A stretch of 64,000 nt of DNA from Pelagibacteraceae bacterium AG-337-I02 (GTDB lineage: Bacteria; Pseudomonadota; Alphaproteobacteria; HIMB59; GCA-002718135), in contig QBZY01000002.1 of assembly GCA_003282155.1 (NCBI GenBank), positions 62,001 to 126,000 on the forward strand, read 5' to 3'. Position numbers and translations under genes: made by a program. Position 1 is the first letter of the stretch, and the number at the start of each line of letters is the position of its first letter. The notes under the pieces are model-generated. The model searched no databases. It saw nothing but the letters and a program-made list of their open reading frames with translations, and had not been told where the DNA came from. Of this stretch, positions 16,910 through 26,112 are shown piece by piece.

Positions 16910-18385
16910 ATGATACAAGAATATAAAATGTTTATTAACGGTGAATGGGTTAATTCATCAGCGAATAAAAAAATAGAAACACTTAATCCAGAAAATAATG
17001 AAGTTTGGGCTTCTGTACCAGAAGCAAATGATCAAGATGTTGATTTTGCGGTACAAAGTGCACAAAAAGCTTTTGATAGTTCTTGGTCAAAATTACACCC
17101 GCGTGAAAGAGCTAAGTATTTACGATTAATAGCAAATGAATTACGAGAGAATGCTGAACATCTTGGTAAAATTGAAACAATTGATACAGGGAAATTATTT
17201 CGTGAAACAAAGACACAAGCTAATTATATTGCAGAGTATTATGATTACTTTGCAGGACTTGCAGATAAAGTTGAGGGAACAGTTATACCTATTGATAAAG
17301 AAGATATGCAAGTTACAACTACTAGAGTGCCAATAGGAGTAGTGGCTGCAATTATTCCTTGGAATTCTCAAATGCTTCTTACAGCTGTAAAATTGGCTCC
17401 AGCTCTAGCTATGGGAAATACTGTTGTCATAAAAGCATCTGAATTAGCACCAGTAACACTATTAGAATTTGCAAAGCTTATTGAAAAAACGGGAATGCCG
17501 AAAGGAGTTGTTAATATTATAACTGGTTTAGGGGATCCTTGTGGCAAAGCATTAACACAACACCATTTAGTCGAAAGAATTGCTTTTACAGGTGGACCTG
17601 AAACAGCAAGGCATATTGTAAAAAATTCATCATATAATTTGTCTCAAGTAAGTCTAGAACTTGGAGGAAAAAGTCCAGTAGCAGTCTTTGATGATGCTGA
17701 TCAAGAAAATGCACTTAATGGAATAACTGCTGGTATATTTGGTGCTAGCGGTCAGAGTTGCATTGCAGGATCAAGATTATACATTCAATCATCTATCTAC
17801 GAAATATTTCTAAACAAACTTATAGATAAAGCTAAAAAAATAAAATTAGGATCACCTATGTCAGATGAAACACAAATGGGACCTTTGAATAGTCTTAAAC
17901 AGCTTGAAGTAATTGAAAAAAATATAAATGATACTGCTCAACAAGGCGGAGTAATAAAGTGTGGTGGAAAAAGATCCTCTTTATCTAATAAAGGATATTA
18001 TTTTCCAGCAACTATCATAGAATGTGAAAATCATAATTTACCTACAGCAGAAAATGAATTGTTTGGGCCAGTTTTATCTGTGATGAAATTTGAAAAAGAA
18101 GATGAATTAGTAAACCTTATGAATGATAATAAGTATGGATTATCATCTGGTGTTTATACAAAAGATTTGGGAAGAGGAATGAGAGTTTCAAAAGCAATTA
18201 GAGCTGGAATAGTTTTTGTAAACACCTACCGTTTAATTTCTCCAATGGCACCATTTGGAGGTATGAAAGATAGTGGATATGGCAAAGAGGCAGGTCAAGA
18301 ATCAATAAAAGAATATACCAGAGTAAAAACTACTTGGTTTAATGCTTCTCGAAAACCAATGAGTGATCCTTTTACTATGGGTTAA
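16910..18385 (+). CDS. NAD(P)-dependent aldehyde dehydrogenase
   Basis: A 491-residue ALDH superfamily enzyme oxidising an aldehyde to an acid. The oxyanion Asn is in IIPWNSQ, the cofactor motif is FTGGPETA, the general base Glu is in LELGGKSP and the nucleophile Cys is in GASGQSCIAGSRL. The C-terminal PFGGMKDSGYGKEAG signature is complete. It starts 1 base after the hydrolase and ends the four-gene monooxygenase operon, so its substrate is probably the aldehyde from that route. It is convergent with a second ALDH whose stop is 5 bases away. Confidence 0.93.
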   Translation: MIQEYKMFINGEWVNSSANKKIETLNPENNEVWASVPEANDQDVDFAVQSAQKAFDSSWSKLHPRERAKYLRLIANELRENAEHLGKIETIDTGKLFRETKTQANYIAEYYDYFAGLADKVEGTVIPIDKEDMQVTTTRVPIGVVAAIIPWNSQMLLTAVKLAPALAMGNTVVIKASELAPVTLLEFAKLIEKTGMPKGVVNIITGLGDPCGKALTQHHLVERIAFTGGPETARHIVKNSSYNLSQVSLELGGKSPVAVFDDADQENALNGITAGIFGASGQSCIAGSRLYIQSSIYEIFLNKLIDKAKKIKLGSPMSDETQMGPLNSLKQLEVIEKNINDTAQQGGVIKCGGKRSSLSNKGYYFPATIIECENHNLPTAENELFGPVLSVMKFEKEDELVNLMNDNKYGLSSGVYTKDLGRGMRVSKAIRAGIVFVNTYRLISPMAPFGGMKDSGYGKEAGQESIKEYTRVKTTWFNASRKPMSDPFTMG

Positions 18386-18390
18386 TATTA

Positions 18391-19824
18391 TTAGCTTAAG
18401 CTAATACCTACATTCTTAACTTGAAGATAAGATTTAAGTCCATCTACTCCTTTTTCACGGCTATATCCTGATTGTTTATAACCTCCAAAAGGTGTTGCGT
18501 GATTTCCAGTGAACCATTTATTTACGTATACTTGACCAGCTTCTAATTTGCTTGCAGTCCAAGATGCTTTCTTAAGATCTTTAGTAAAAACTCCTGCGCC
18601 TAATCCGTACTCAGTATCATTTGCAATATTTATGGCTTCCTCTTGATCTTCATATTCAAGAACTGAGAGTACTGGACCAAATATTTCTTCTCTAGCTACA
18701 GTCATATTTTGTTTAACATTGTTTAGAACAGTTGGTTCCATAAAATATCCTTCACGCTCTAATCTTTTTCCACCATATGCTGCTTCTGCTCCTTCTTGAA
18801 TTCCTGATCTTGCATAACCTTCAACTTTTTGTAGTTGATTTTCTGATATTACAGGAGTTAGGTCTGTATCTTTTTCTATACCAGGTCCAATTTTTAGAGA
18901 TTTACTCATATCAACAAGCTTATCTACTAATTCATCTTTAATTGACTTATGAACTACCAATCTAGACATCGCTGTACAAATTTGTCCTGCAACACTAAAT
19001 ATTCCTGAACGAGCACTTTCTAGAACTTCATTTAGATCAGCGTCAGGGTAAACAATACCAGCTGACTTACCTCCTAATTCAACTACAGCAGGAATAGCTT
19101 TATCAGCACAAGCATGAAGTATTTTTTTTCCAGTAGCAACTGAGCCTGTAAATACTACATGATTTACATCTTCATGAGATACAAGATAAGATCCTGCTTC
19201 ATTGCCATATCCACAAATTATATTGATTAATCCTTCTGGTACATCAGCATTTTGTATTGCCTTTGCAAAAATTGTTGCTGACAAAGGAGTTAATTCTGCA
19301 GTTTTAATAATTGTTGAATTTCCTGTGGCAAACGAACAAGATAGTGATCTTCCAATCATTGATAATGGGAAATTCCAAGGCACAACATGTGCTGATACAC
19401 CAAAAGGTTCTAAAATTGTGTAATCAAAAACATTTTTTGCTACAGGTATTGTTTTACCTTCAAGTTTATCAGTTAAGCCAGCGTAATAATCAAACATATC
19501 AGCTACATCATTGAACTCTTTAATTGCTGAAGCAATATTTTTTCCATTTTCATAACAAAGAAGTTCTCCTCCTTCTTTAGAAACTTTTCTTGTTTCTTCA
19601 GCAATCTTTCGCATAAGTTTTGCTCTCGAGATTAAAGGCATATCTACCAGCACTCTACTGTTATACGAATTTTTAGCTGCTTCTACTGCAAGATCAACTT
19701 CATTTTTTTTTGCACATGAAATTTCACCAATGATTTTACCATTTGATGGATCATCAACCTTTATTGTTTCCTTGGACTCACTTTCAATCCATTTATTATT
19801 TATAAAATTCTTATATTTTTCCAT
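18391..19824 (-). CDS. Aldehyde dehydrogenase
   Basis: A complete ALDH of 477 residues. Motifs are VVPWNFPL, FTGSVATG, VELGGKSAG (Glu base) and AGQICTAMSRL (Cys nucleophile), with TPFGGYKQSGYSREKG at the C-terminus. The Q-I-C-T-A-M-S-R pattern is shared with the ALDH at 58483-59919, so the two are paralogues from the same subgroup. It is transcribed alone on the minus strand, divergent from the glutamine synthetase-family gene with an 84-base spacer that contains an inverted repeat. The aldehyde substrate is unknown. Its stop lies in an 18-base palindrome (18389-18406). Confidence 0.93.
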   Translation of the reverse strand: MEKYKNFINNKWIESESKETIKVDDPSNGKIIGEISCAKKNEVDLAVEAAKNSYNSRVLVDMPLISRAKLMRKIAEETRKVSKEGGELLCYENGKNIASAIKEFNDVADMFDYYAGLTDKLEGKTIPVAKNVFDYTILEPFGVSAHVVPWNFPLSMIGRSLSCSFATGNSTIIKTAELTPLSATIFAKAIQNADVPEGLINIICGYGNEAGSYLVSHEDVNHVVFTGSVATGKKILHACADKAIPAVVELGGKSAGIVYPDADLNEVLESARSGIFSVAGQICTAMSRLVVHKSIKDELVDKLVDMSKSLKIGPGIEKDTDLTPVISENQLQKVEGYARSGIQEGAEAAYGGKRLEREGYFMEPTVLNNVKQNMTVAREEIFGPVLSVLEYEDQEEAINIANDTEYGLGAGVFTKDLKKASWTASKLEAGQVYVNKWFTGNHATPFGGYKQSGYSREKGVDGLKSYLQVKNVGISLS

Positions 19825-19863
19825 TATCTGCGTTTTTTAATTAATTATTTTTGTTTCATTCTT

Positions 19864-19888
19864 TATCATTTAGGATATGAAAATGATA
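19864..19888. promoter_or_regulatory. Inverted repeat in a divergent promoter region (candidate operator)
   Basis: TATCATTT (19864-19871) and AAATGATA (19881-19888) are perfect 8-base arms separated by 9 bases. They sit in the 84-base spacer between the minus-strand ALDH and the plus-strand glutamine synthetase-family gene. The layout suits a dimeric repressor controlling both genes. No regulator gene is adjacent. Confidence 0.45.
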
Positions 19889-19908
19889 CAAATTTAATTT
19901 TAAGAAAC

Positions 19909-21267
19909 ATGAGTATCACATTCAATCAATTAAAAAAATTAATAACAAAAAAAGAAATAGATACTGTATTAGTTTGTGTATCAGATATGCAAGGTAGACT
20001 AAATGGTAAAAGGGTTACTGGAAAAGCCTTTATCGATTATGTTTATAAAGAAACACATATGTGTGACTATCTCTATACGGTTGATATGGACATGTTTACT
20101 GTACCTGGATACAAATCTTCTTCATGGGAAACTGGTTATGGAGATATGATTGTAATTCCAGATCTCAAAACGATAAAGATTGCCAATTGGTTAAATAAAA
20201 CTGCCATAGTGCTATGTGATTGTTTAGAGCACTCAGAAAAAAAACCACTTATTCATTCAACAAGACAAATATTAAAAGACGTTTTAGCTAAGGCTGACAA
20301 AATGGGATTTCAATCTATGATTGGCTCAGAATTAGAATTTTTTCTTTTCGATCAAACTTATGAAGAAATTCATAATAATAATTATACAAAACTTAAAGAG
20401 TCTTCTTGGTATATTGAAGATTACATGATTTTCCAAACTACTAAAGAAGAGGATGTGATGCAGGAATTAAGAAATTCTCTTCTAGATAGCGGAATTTATG
20501 TAGAATGTTCAAAGGGTGAAGCAGCTCCAGGACAAGAAGAAATTAATGTTGTTTTTTCAGATGCATTAAACATGGCTGACAATCATATTTTAATTAAAAA
20601 TGCGACAAAAGAAATTGCTTATAAACATAACAAGGCCGTAACCTTTATGGCTAAATATAACAAAGAAGTTTGTGGAAGTTCATGTCATATTCATAACTCT
20701 TTATTCGATAAGAAAACAAAGAAAAATATTTTTTATAACTCTAAGGATAAGTATGGAATGTCTGATATTTTTAAAAGTTATCTTGCGGGACAAATTAAAT
20801 TATTGCCAGATATATCAATTTTTTTAGCACCAAATATTAATTCTTATAAAAGATTTCAAGATGGATCATTTGCTCCTACAAAATCTGTTTGGGGAATTGA
20901 TAATCGTACTGCTGGGTTTAGATTAGCTGGTCATGGGTCATCTATAAGAATTGAATGTCGAGTCCCAGGAGCGGATGCTAATCCTTATCTTTCTTTTGCT
21001 GCTTTAGTTGGCGCTGGTTTATACGGTATTAAAAATAAACTTAAATTAGATAAACCTTATTCAGGGAATATTTATGAGAAAAAAGTAAATGAAGTTCCTA
21101 AAACACTTAACGAAGCAATTCAACTTGCTAAAAAATCTAAATTTTTAAAAGAGATATTTCCACAAGATGTACTAGATCATTATATCCATGCTGCTGAATG
21201 GGAGCAAAAAGATTATGATGGTTCAGTTAATGATTGGCAATTACGAAGATATTTCGAACGAGGCTAA
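19909..21267 (+). CDS. Glutamine synthetase-family ligase (PuuA/GlnT-like)
   Basis: A 452-residue member of the glutamine synthetase superfamily, which makes gamma-glutamyl amides from glutamate, an amine and ATP. Typical metal and substrate segments are GSELEFFLF, EAAPGQEEINV, SSCHIHNSLFD, NSYKRFQDGSFAPT and RIECRVPGADANPYLSF. The length and N-terminal VCVSDMQGRLNGKRV resemble gamma-glutamylpolyamine synthetases rather than housekeeping GlnA. An aldehyde dehydrogenase and an iron alcohol dehydrogenase follow within 10 bases, and a polyamine-type importer lies 5 kb upstream. A gamma-glutamylation route for an imported amine is therefore plausible. No PuuD-like hydrolase is in the window. Confidence 0.88.
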   Translation: MSITFNQLKKLITKKEIDTVLVCVSDMQGRLNGKRVTGKAFIDYVYKETHMCDYLYTVDMDMFTVPGYKSSSWETGYGDMIVIPDLKTIKIANWLNKTAIVLCDCLEHSEKKPLIHSTRQILKDVLAKADKMGFQSMIGSELEFFLFDQTYEEIHNNNYTKLKESSWYIEDYMIFQTTKEEDVMQELRNSLLDSGIYVECSKGEAAPGQEEINVVFSDALNMADNHILIKNATKEIAYKHNKAVTFMAKYNKEVCGSSCHIHNSLFDKKTKKNIFYNSKDKYGMSDIFKSYLAGQIKLLPDISIFLAPNINSYKRFQDGSFAPTKSVWGIDNRTAGFRLAGHGSSIRIECRVPGADANPYLSFAALVGAGLYGIKNKLKLDKPYSGNIYEKKVNEVPKTLNEAIQLAKKSKFLKEIFPQDVLDHYIHAAEWEQKDYDGSVNDWQLRRYFERG

Positions 21268-21276
21268 TTTTACTAA

Positions 21277-22653
21277 ATGTTTGAGACTATTACTCCAATA
21301 GACAACTCCGTCTTACTTAAAAGAGAATATGCTACAGAAGAAGATATTGAAACAAGTCTCAGCAATTCCTATTCTGTAAGAGAGTATTGGAAAAATATAT
21401 CTCTAGAAGAAAGAAAAAAGTCAGTTTTAAATTTTGTTGAAATATTTTTAAAAAATAAGGATGTTTCTATTAATTTATGTAAGCAAATAGGGAGACCTAT
21501 AGCACAGTGTTCAGGAGAGATGCGAGGTTTTGAAGAGAGAGCTCGTTATATGATTGAAAATGCTGATAGAGCACTGTCAAGAGTTGTATCAATTAAAAAT
21601 GATGAATTTGATAATTATATAAAAAAAGAACCACTAGGCACTATATTCGTAATTGCGCCGTGGAATTACCCTTTCAACACTTCTGTTAATTCAATTGTAC
21701 CAAGTTTACTTGCAGGTAATGCAGTTATATTAAAACATTCTTCTCAAACCCCACTCTGTGCTGAAGAATTAAATGAGGCAGCTAAACAATCTTCATTACC
21801 AAAAAATATTTTTCAGTATTTACATTTAGATCATGATCAAACATCAAGAATTATTTCAGATTCAAGAATTAATCATGTTTTATTTACAGGTTCTGTAAGT
21901 GGAGGAAAACAAATAAAAAAATCTATAGGCACCAGATTTATTGGAGCTGGTTTAGAGTTAGGTGGAAAAGATCCTGCTTATGTTAGAACTGATTGTGACT
22001 TAGATCATGCTGTTGAAAATTTAGTAGATGGATCATATTTTAATTCTGGTCAATCTTGTTGTGGTATTGAGAGAATTTATGTTGATAAAAAAATATACAA
22101 TACATTTGTAGAAAAATTTAAAGATGTAACTGAGAAATATGTTTTAGGAAATCCACTAGAGATGGAGACAAATTTAGGCCCAGTAGTAAAGCAAGCTGCT
22201 GCAAATAATATTAGATCTGAAGTTAACAACGCAATTAGTCAAGGTGGAAAAAATATTATAGATAATAAAAAATTTAACTTAGATGATGGTAATAATTGTT
22301 ATGTAAGCCCAAGTGCACTCATCAATGTCGATCATTCGATGAAATATATGATGGAAGAAATATTTGGCCCTTCGGTTGGAATAATGAAAGTAGAAAATGA
22401 AAATGAAGCTTTATCTTTAATGAATGATAGTTCTTATGGATTAACAGCAAGTATTTGGACAAAAGATAAGTCTTTTGCAGAAAATTTTGGAAAAAATGTT
22501 GAGACAGGAACTTTTTTTATGAATAGATGTGATTACTTAGATCCTGGCTTAGCATGGACTGGTGTAAAAGATACGGGAATTGGCGTTACCTTATCTGTTT
22601 TAGGATTTGATCATTTAACAAGAGCTAAAAGTTATCATATAAGAAATATTTAA
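21277..22653 (+). CDS. Aldehyde dehydrogenase (succinate-semialdehyde type)
   Basis: A short ALDH of 458 residues. Motifs are VIAPWNYPFNT with the oxyanion Asn, LFTGSVSGGKQI, LELGGKDPAYV (Glu base) and SGQSCCGIERIYV (Cys nucleophile). The size and the G-K-D-P-A-Y-V sequence fit the subgroup of compact semialdehyde dehydrogenases. It sits between a glutamyl-amine ligase-like gene (9 bases upstream) and an iron alcohol dehydrogenase (4 bases downstream). It would then oxidise an aldehyde from amine or alcohol breakdown. The exact substrate is not known. Confidence 0.9.
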   Translation: MFETITPIDNSVLLKREYATEEDIETSLSNSYSVREYWKNISLEERKKSVLNFVEIFLKNKDVSINLCKQIGRPIAQCSGEMRGFEERARYMIENADRALSRVVSIKNDEFDNYIKKEPLGTIFVIAPWNYPFNTSVNSIVPSLLAGNAVILKHSSQTPLCAEELNEAAKQSSLPKNIFQYLHLDHDQTSRIISDSRINHVLFTGSVSGGKQIKKSIGTRFIGAGLELGGKDPAYVRTDCDLDHAVENLVDGSYFNSGQSCCGIERIYVDKKIYNTFVEKFKDVTEKYVLGNPLEMETNLGPVVKQAAANNIRSEVNNAISQGGKNIIDNKKFNLDDGNNCYVSPSALINVDHSMKYMMEEIFGPSVGIMKVENENEALSLMNDSSYGLTASIWTKDKSFAENFGKNVETGTFFMNRCDYLDPGLAWTGVKDTGIGVTLSVLGFDHLTRAKSYHIRNI

Positions 22654-22657
22654 GCTT

Positions 22658-23806
22658 ATGGAAAATATAAATTGGAATTATCCTACTACAATCTGGTTTG
22701 GTGTTAATAGAATAATAGAAATACAAAAAGCCTGTGAAGAATTAAATATTCAAAAACCATTAATAGTAACTGATAATGGAATTTTAAAAACAAACATTAT
22801 TAATAAGTTAAATGATTGTTTACATAAAGATGCATCTGTTTTTAGTGATGTTAAATCAAATCCTACAGGTAAGAATGTTGAAAATGGTGTTAAGGTATTT
22901 AATGAAAATAAACATGATGGAGTAATAGCTGTTGGGGGAGGCTCGGGTATGGATACTGGAAAGGCAATTGCATTCATGGCTAAGCAAGAAAGACCAATCT
23001 GGGATTTTGAAGATGTTGGTGACTGGTGGACTAGAGCTAATGCTGATACAATTTTTCCTATAATTGCTTTACCTACTACAGCTGGAACCGGTTCTGAAAC
23101 TGGGAGAGCATCAGTTTTTACTAATGAAAAAACACAAGAAAAAAAAATTATTTTCCATCCAAAAATGCTTCCATCAATTGTTATCCTTGATCCAAATTTG
23201 ACAATTCCACTTCCTGCAAATCTAACTGCTTTTACAGGCATGGATGCGCTAGCTCATTGCTTAGAAGCATATTTGTCGAATATTTTTCATCCTTATTCTC
23301 AAGGTATTGCATTAGAGGGCATTAGATTAGTAAAAAATAATCTTGTTCTTGCTTTTAATGATGGATTAAATTTAGAAGCTAGATCGCATATGTTAGCTTC
23401 TTCATCTATGGGCTCAATAGCTTTCCAAAAGGGTTTAGGTGCTATTCATTCTTTAAGTCATCCTGTTGGTGCAATTTATAATACACATCATGGATTAACT
23501 AATGCAGTATTTATGCCATATGTTTTACAATATAATAAAAAAGGTATTGAAGAAAAAATTATTGATATTTCAAGATATATAAATTTAAAATCAGCTACAT
23601 TTAATAATTTTATGGATTGGATTTTAGAGCTTAGATCTAATTTAAATATTCCTCATACTCTAAGTGAAATAATTGATAATGATAAAAATTTAGAAAAAAT
23701 GAGTTCAATGGCTTTTAATGATCCCTCTACAAGTACAAATCCTATAACAGTTAATGCAGAAGATTTTTTAAAAATGTATATTAATGCCTTTAAAGGTGAT
23801 TTATAA
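22658..23806 (+). CDS. Iron-containing alcohol dehydrogenase
   Basis: A 382-residue group III (iron-dependent) alcohol dehydrogenase. The nucleotide-binding loop is GGGSGMDTGKA, followed by PTTAGTGSETG. Metal ligands come from GMDALAHCLEAY and AIHSLSHPVGA plus NTHHGL. It interconverts an alcohol and an aldehyde, or a hydroxy acid and a semialdehyde, with NAD(P). Directly behind the ALDH, it could pass its product to it. It ends 2 bases before the convergent UxaA gene. Confidence 0.92.
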   Translation: MENINWNYPTTIWFGVNRIIEIQKACEELNIQKPLIVTDNGILKTNIINKLNDCLHKDASVFSDVKSNPTGKNVENGVKVFNENKHDGVIAVGGGSGMDTGKAIAFMAKQERPIWDFEDVGDWWTRANADTIFPIIALPTTAGTGSETGRASVFTNEKTQEKKIIFHPKMLPSIVILDPNLTIPLPANLTAFTGMDALAHCLEAYLSNIFHPYSQGIALEGIRLVKNNLVLAFNDGLNLEARSHMLASSSMGSIAFQKGLGAIHSLSHPVGAIYNTHHGLTNAVFMPYVLQYNKKGIEEKIIDISRYINLKSATFNNFMDWILELRSNLNIPHTLSEIIDNDKNLEKMSSMAFNDPSTSTNPITVNAEDFLKMYINAFKGDL

Positions 23807-23808
23807 AT

Positions 23809-25311
23809 TTATAGTGTTGCTCCAATTATCCAAGGATTAAATTCATCATCCCCATAATCATTTATTTCACTCTTTGATTTTTCACCCGATGCAACCGAAA
23901 TTATCTTATCAAATATTTCTTTACCAACCTCATTAACACTTGCAATGTTATCCATAATAGTACCTGCATTGATGTCCATATCTTCACTAAGTTTATTATA
24001 CATATTCGTATTTGTTGCTATTTTAATACTTGGAGTGGGTTTAAATCCAAAGCATGAACCTCGACCAGTAGTAAAACAAATAACATTAGCGCCAGAAGCA
24101 ACTTGACCAGTCACAGATACAGGGTCGTAACCTGGAGAATTCATAAAGTTCAAACCTTTGGTTTTTACCTGTTCAGCGTAATCAAGGACATCAACCATAT
24201 TTCTATTACCAGCTTTGGATACTGCGCCCAATGATTTTTCAAGAATTGTAGTTAAGCCACCTTTTTTATTACCAGGACTTGGATTATTATCTAATGTGCT
24301 ATCGTTGCTAGCAACATATTCTTTCCACCATTCAATTTGTTTGTTTAGTTTTTCTATATTTTTTTCGTTTGATGATTTTTCAAATAATAAATGTTCTGCT
24401 CCATATATTTCTGGAGTTTCTGATAGTAATGTTGTTCCTCCATGATCAATAATCATATCTGAAGCAATGCCTAGTGCAGGATTTGCAGTTATCCCAGAAT
24501 ACGAATCTGAACCACCACATTGCAAAGCAACTGTTAGTTTTGAAACAGGAATATTTGTCCTAGAAATACTATTAATTTGATTAAGTTGATTAAGAATTTT
24601 TGAAGTTACTTTCGTTATAATTTCACTTGTTCCACCTTCATCTTGAATATTTAAATATTCAATATTTCTTTTTTCTTGATCATTATTATACAAACTTATT
24701 TGGGCACATTCGCATCCAAGTCCGATAACAAAAACTTTTCCAAAGTTTGGATGAATTTTAAAACCTTCAATAGTTCTGTTAAACACATTCATAGCGTATC
24801 CAGAAGTATTCATCCCACAACCTGATGAATGTTTTAAACAAACCGCTCCATCAATATTTTCAAAATTATTATCTTTTAAATAATTATTTATTTTATCTGA
24901 TATTTTTTTAACAACAGTTGCAGAACAATTAACTGTACTAATTAAACCTATATAATTTCTAGTACCTGATGATCCATTATTTCTTTTGAAACCTTTAAAG
25001 TATTCTAATTTTTCATTTTTGATAATATCATTTTTAAAATTTTTACGAGTATATTCTCTTTTGAAATCACTATATCCCATGTTATGTGAATGCACATGTT
25101 CACCAGGTTCTATATTTTGATTAGATATTCCAATTATTTGTCCATACTTAAAAATAAAATCACCATTTTTAATTTTTTTTAAAGACATTTTATGACCATA
25201 AGGAATATTGTTAATTGATCTAATTCCATAATTTATATTAATATTTTGAGGAATATCCATTGGAGCGATTCCAATATTATCTTTTTCATTTAATTTGATT
25301 ATGTTAAACAT
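23809..25311 (-). CDS. UxaA-family sugar-acid dehydratase (altronate/galactarate type)
   Basis: A 500-residue fused protein. An N-terminal SAF-like domain (about 1-90) carries an HVHSHNMGYSDF-like segment, and the rest is the UxaA catalytic region. Signature parts are GTRNYIGLISTVNCS, HSSGCGMN, VIGLGCECAQ, LQCGGSDSYSGITANPALG and the C-terminal FTTGRGSCFGFKPTPSIK. Conserved cysteines and glycines fit the iron-dependent dehydratase site. It would dehydrate an aldonate or aldarate such as altronate or galactarate to a 2-keto-3-deoxy acid. It is divergent from an SDR gene over a 30-base spacer with a perfect palindrome. Confidence 0.9.
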   Translation of the reverse strand: MFNIIKLNEKDNIGIAPMDIPQNININYGIRSINNIPYGHKMSLKKIKNGDFIFKYGQIIGISNQNIEPGEHVHSHNMGYSDFKREYTRKNFKNDIIKNEKLEYFKGFKRNNGSSGTRNYIGLISTVNCSATVVKKISDKINNYLKDNNFENIDGAVCLKHSSGCGMNTSGYAMNVFNRTIEGFKIHPNFGKVFVIGLGCECAQISLYNNDQEKRNIEYLNIQDEGGTSEIITKVTSKILNQLNQINSISRTNIPVSKLTVALQCGGSDSYSGITANPALGIASDMIIDHGGTTLLSETPEIYGAEHLLFEKSSNEKNIEKLNKQIEWWKEYVASNDSTLDNNPSPGNKKGGLTTILEKSLGAVSKAGNRNMVDVLDYAEQVKTKGLNFMNSPGYDPVSVTGQVASGANVICFTTGRGSCFGFKPTPSIKIATNTNMYNKLSEDMDINAGTIMDNIASVNEVGKEIFDKIISVASGEKSKSEINDYGDDEFNPWIIGATL

Positions 25312-25323
25312 ATTATCGATAAT
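25312..25323. promoter_or_regulatory. 12-bp palindrome between divergent sugar-acid genes (candidate operator)
   Basis: ATTATCGATAAT is a perfect 12-base palindrome filling nearly half of the 30-base spacer between the starts of the UxaA gene (minus) and the SDR gene (plus). It touches the UxaA start codon. A repressor bound here could block both genes, typical of sugar-responsive regulators. No regulator is encoded nearby. Confidence 0.45.
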
Positions 25324-25341
25324 TATATACCATAAATAATC

Positions 25342-26112
25342 ATGAACGAAATCGCAACTTATCCATCACTAAAAGATAGAGTAGTGCTTATTACAGGGGG
25401 TGCTTCAGGAATTGGGGAAAGTATTGTCGAACAGTTTGCTTCTCAAAAATCAAAAGTTGCATTTTTAGATATAAATGATGAGTTAGGTAATGAGTTATCA
25501 AAAAAAATTAAAAACAAATATGATATTGATAGTCTATTTGTAAAATGTGATTTAAAAAATATAGAACAACTTAAAAGTTCATTAGAAAAAGTAAAAAAAG
25601 AGATTGGTCCAATTTCAATTCTAGTAAATAATGCAGCAAATGATGAGAGACATGATCTAGATAGTGTCACCCCTGAATATTGGGATGACAGAATGAATAT
25701 TAATTTGAGACATTATTTTTTTGCAACTCAAACTGTCTATAAAGATATGAAAGATTTAGGTAAAGGTTCTGTTGTAAATATAGGAAGTTTTTCATGGATG
25801 ATTTCTCAAGGCGGTATGCCTGGATATACCACTGCAAAATCCGCTATTATGGGTTTAACAAGAACTTTAGCAAGAGATTTAGGTATCTATAACATCAGAG
25901 TTAATTGTATTGTTCCTGGCTGGATCATTACGGAGAGGCAAAAAAAATTATGGCTTACTCCAGAAATTAAAAAAACTCAACTTGAGAGACAATGTATTAA
26001 GAGAATGCTTATGCCTGAAGATATATCAAAGCCAGTTTTGTTTTTTGCATCTGATCAAAGTTCGGGTTGTACTGCACAAAATTATGTAATTGATGGCGGC
26101 ATAGTTAATTAA
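25342..26112 (+). CDS. Short-chain dehydrogenase/reductase (sugar dehydrogenase-like)
   Basis: A classical SDR of 256 residues. The cofactor motif is TGGASGIGES, the structural motif is NNAAND and the catalytic Ser, Tyr and Lys are in IGSFSWMIS and GYTTAKSA. An aspartate in FLDIND after beta-2 suggests NAD preference. C-terminal YVIDGG is typical. By its place opposite the UxaA dehydratase it probably oxidises a sugar to its lactone, feeding sugar-acid dehydration. Its stop overlaps the next start (TAATG), so it is coupled with the Gfo/Idh gene. Confidence 0.92.
   Translation: MNEIATYPSLKDRVVLITGGASGIGESIVEQFASQKSKVAFLDINDELGNELSKKIKNKYDIDSLFVKCDLKNIEQLKSSLEKVKKEIGPISILVNNAANDERHDLDSVTPEYWDDRMNINLRHYFFATQTVYKDMKDLGKGSVVNIGSFSWMISQGGMPGYTTAKSAIMGLTRTLARDLGIYNIRVNCIVPGWIITERQKKLWLTPEIKKTQLERQCIKRMLMPEDISKPVLFFASDQSSGCTAQNYVIDGGIVN

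Noticed and set aside
22750-23241. 163-codon open frame on the minus strand opposite the iron alcohol dehydrogenase
   Set aside because: It lies entirely within a well-supported gene, has no recognisable motif and shows the composition expected of an antisense shadow frame.
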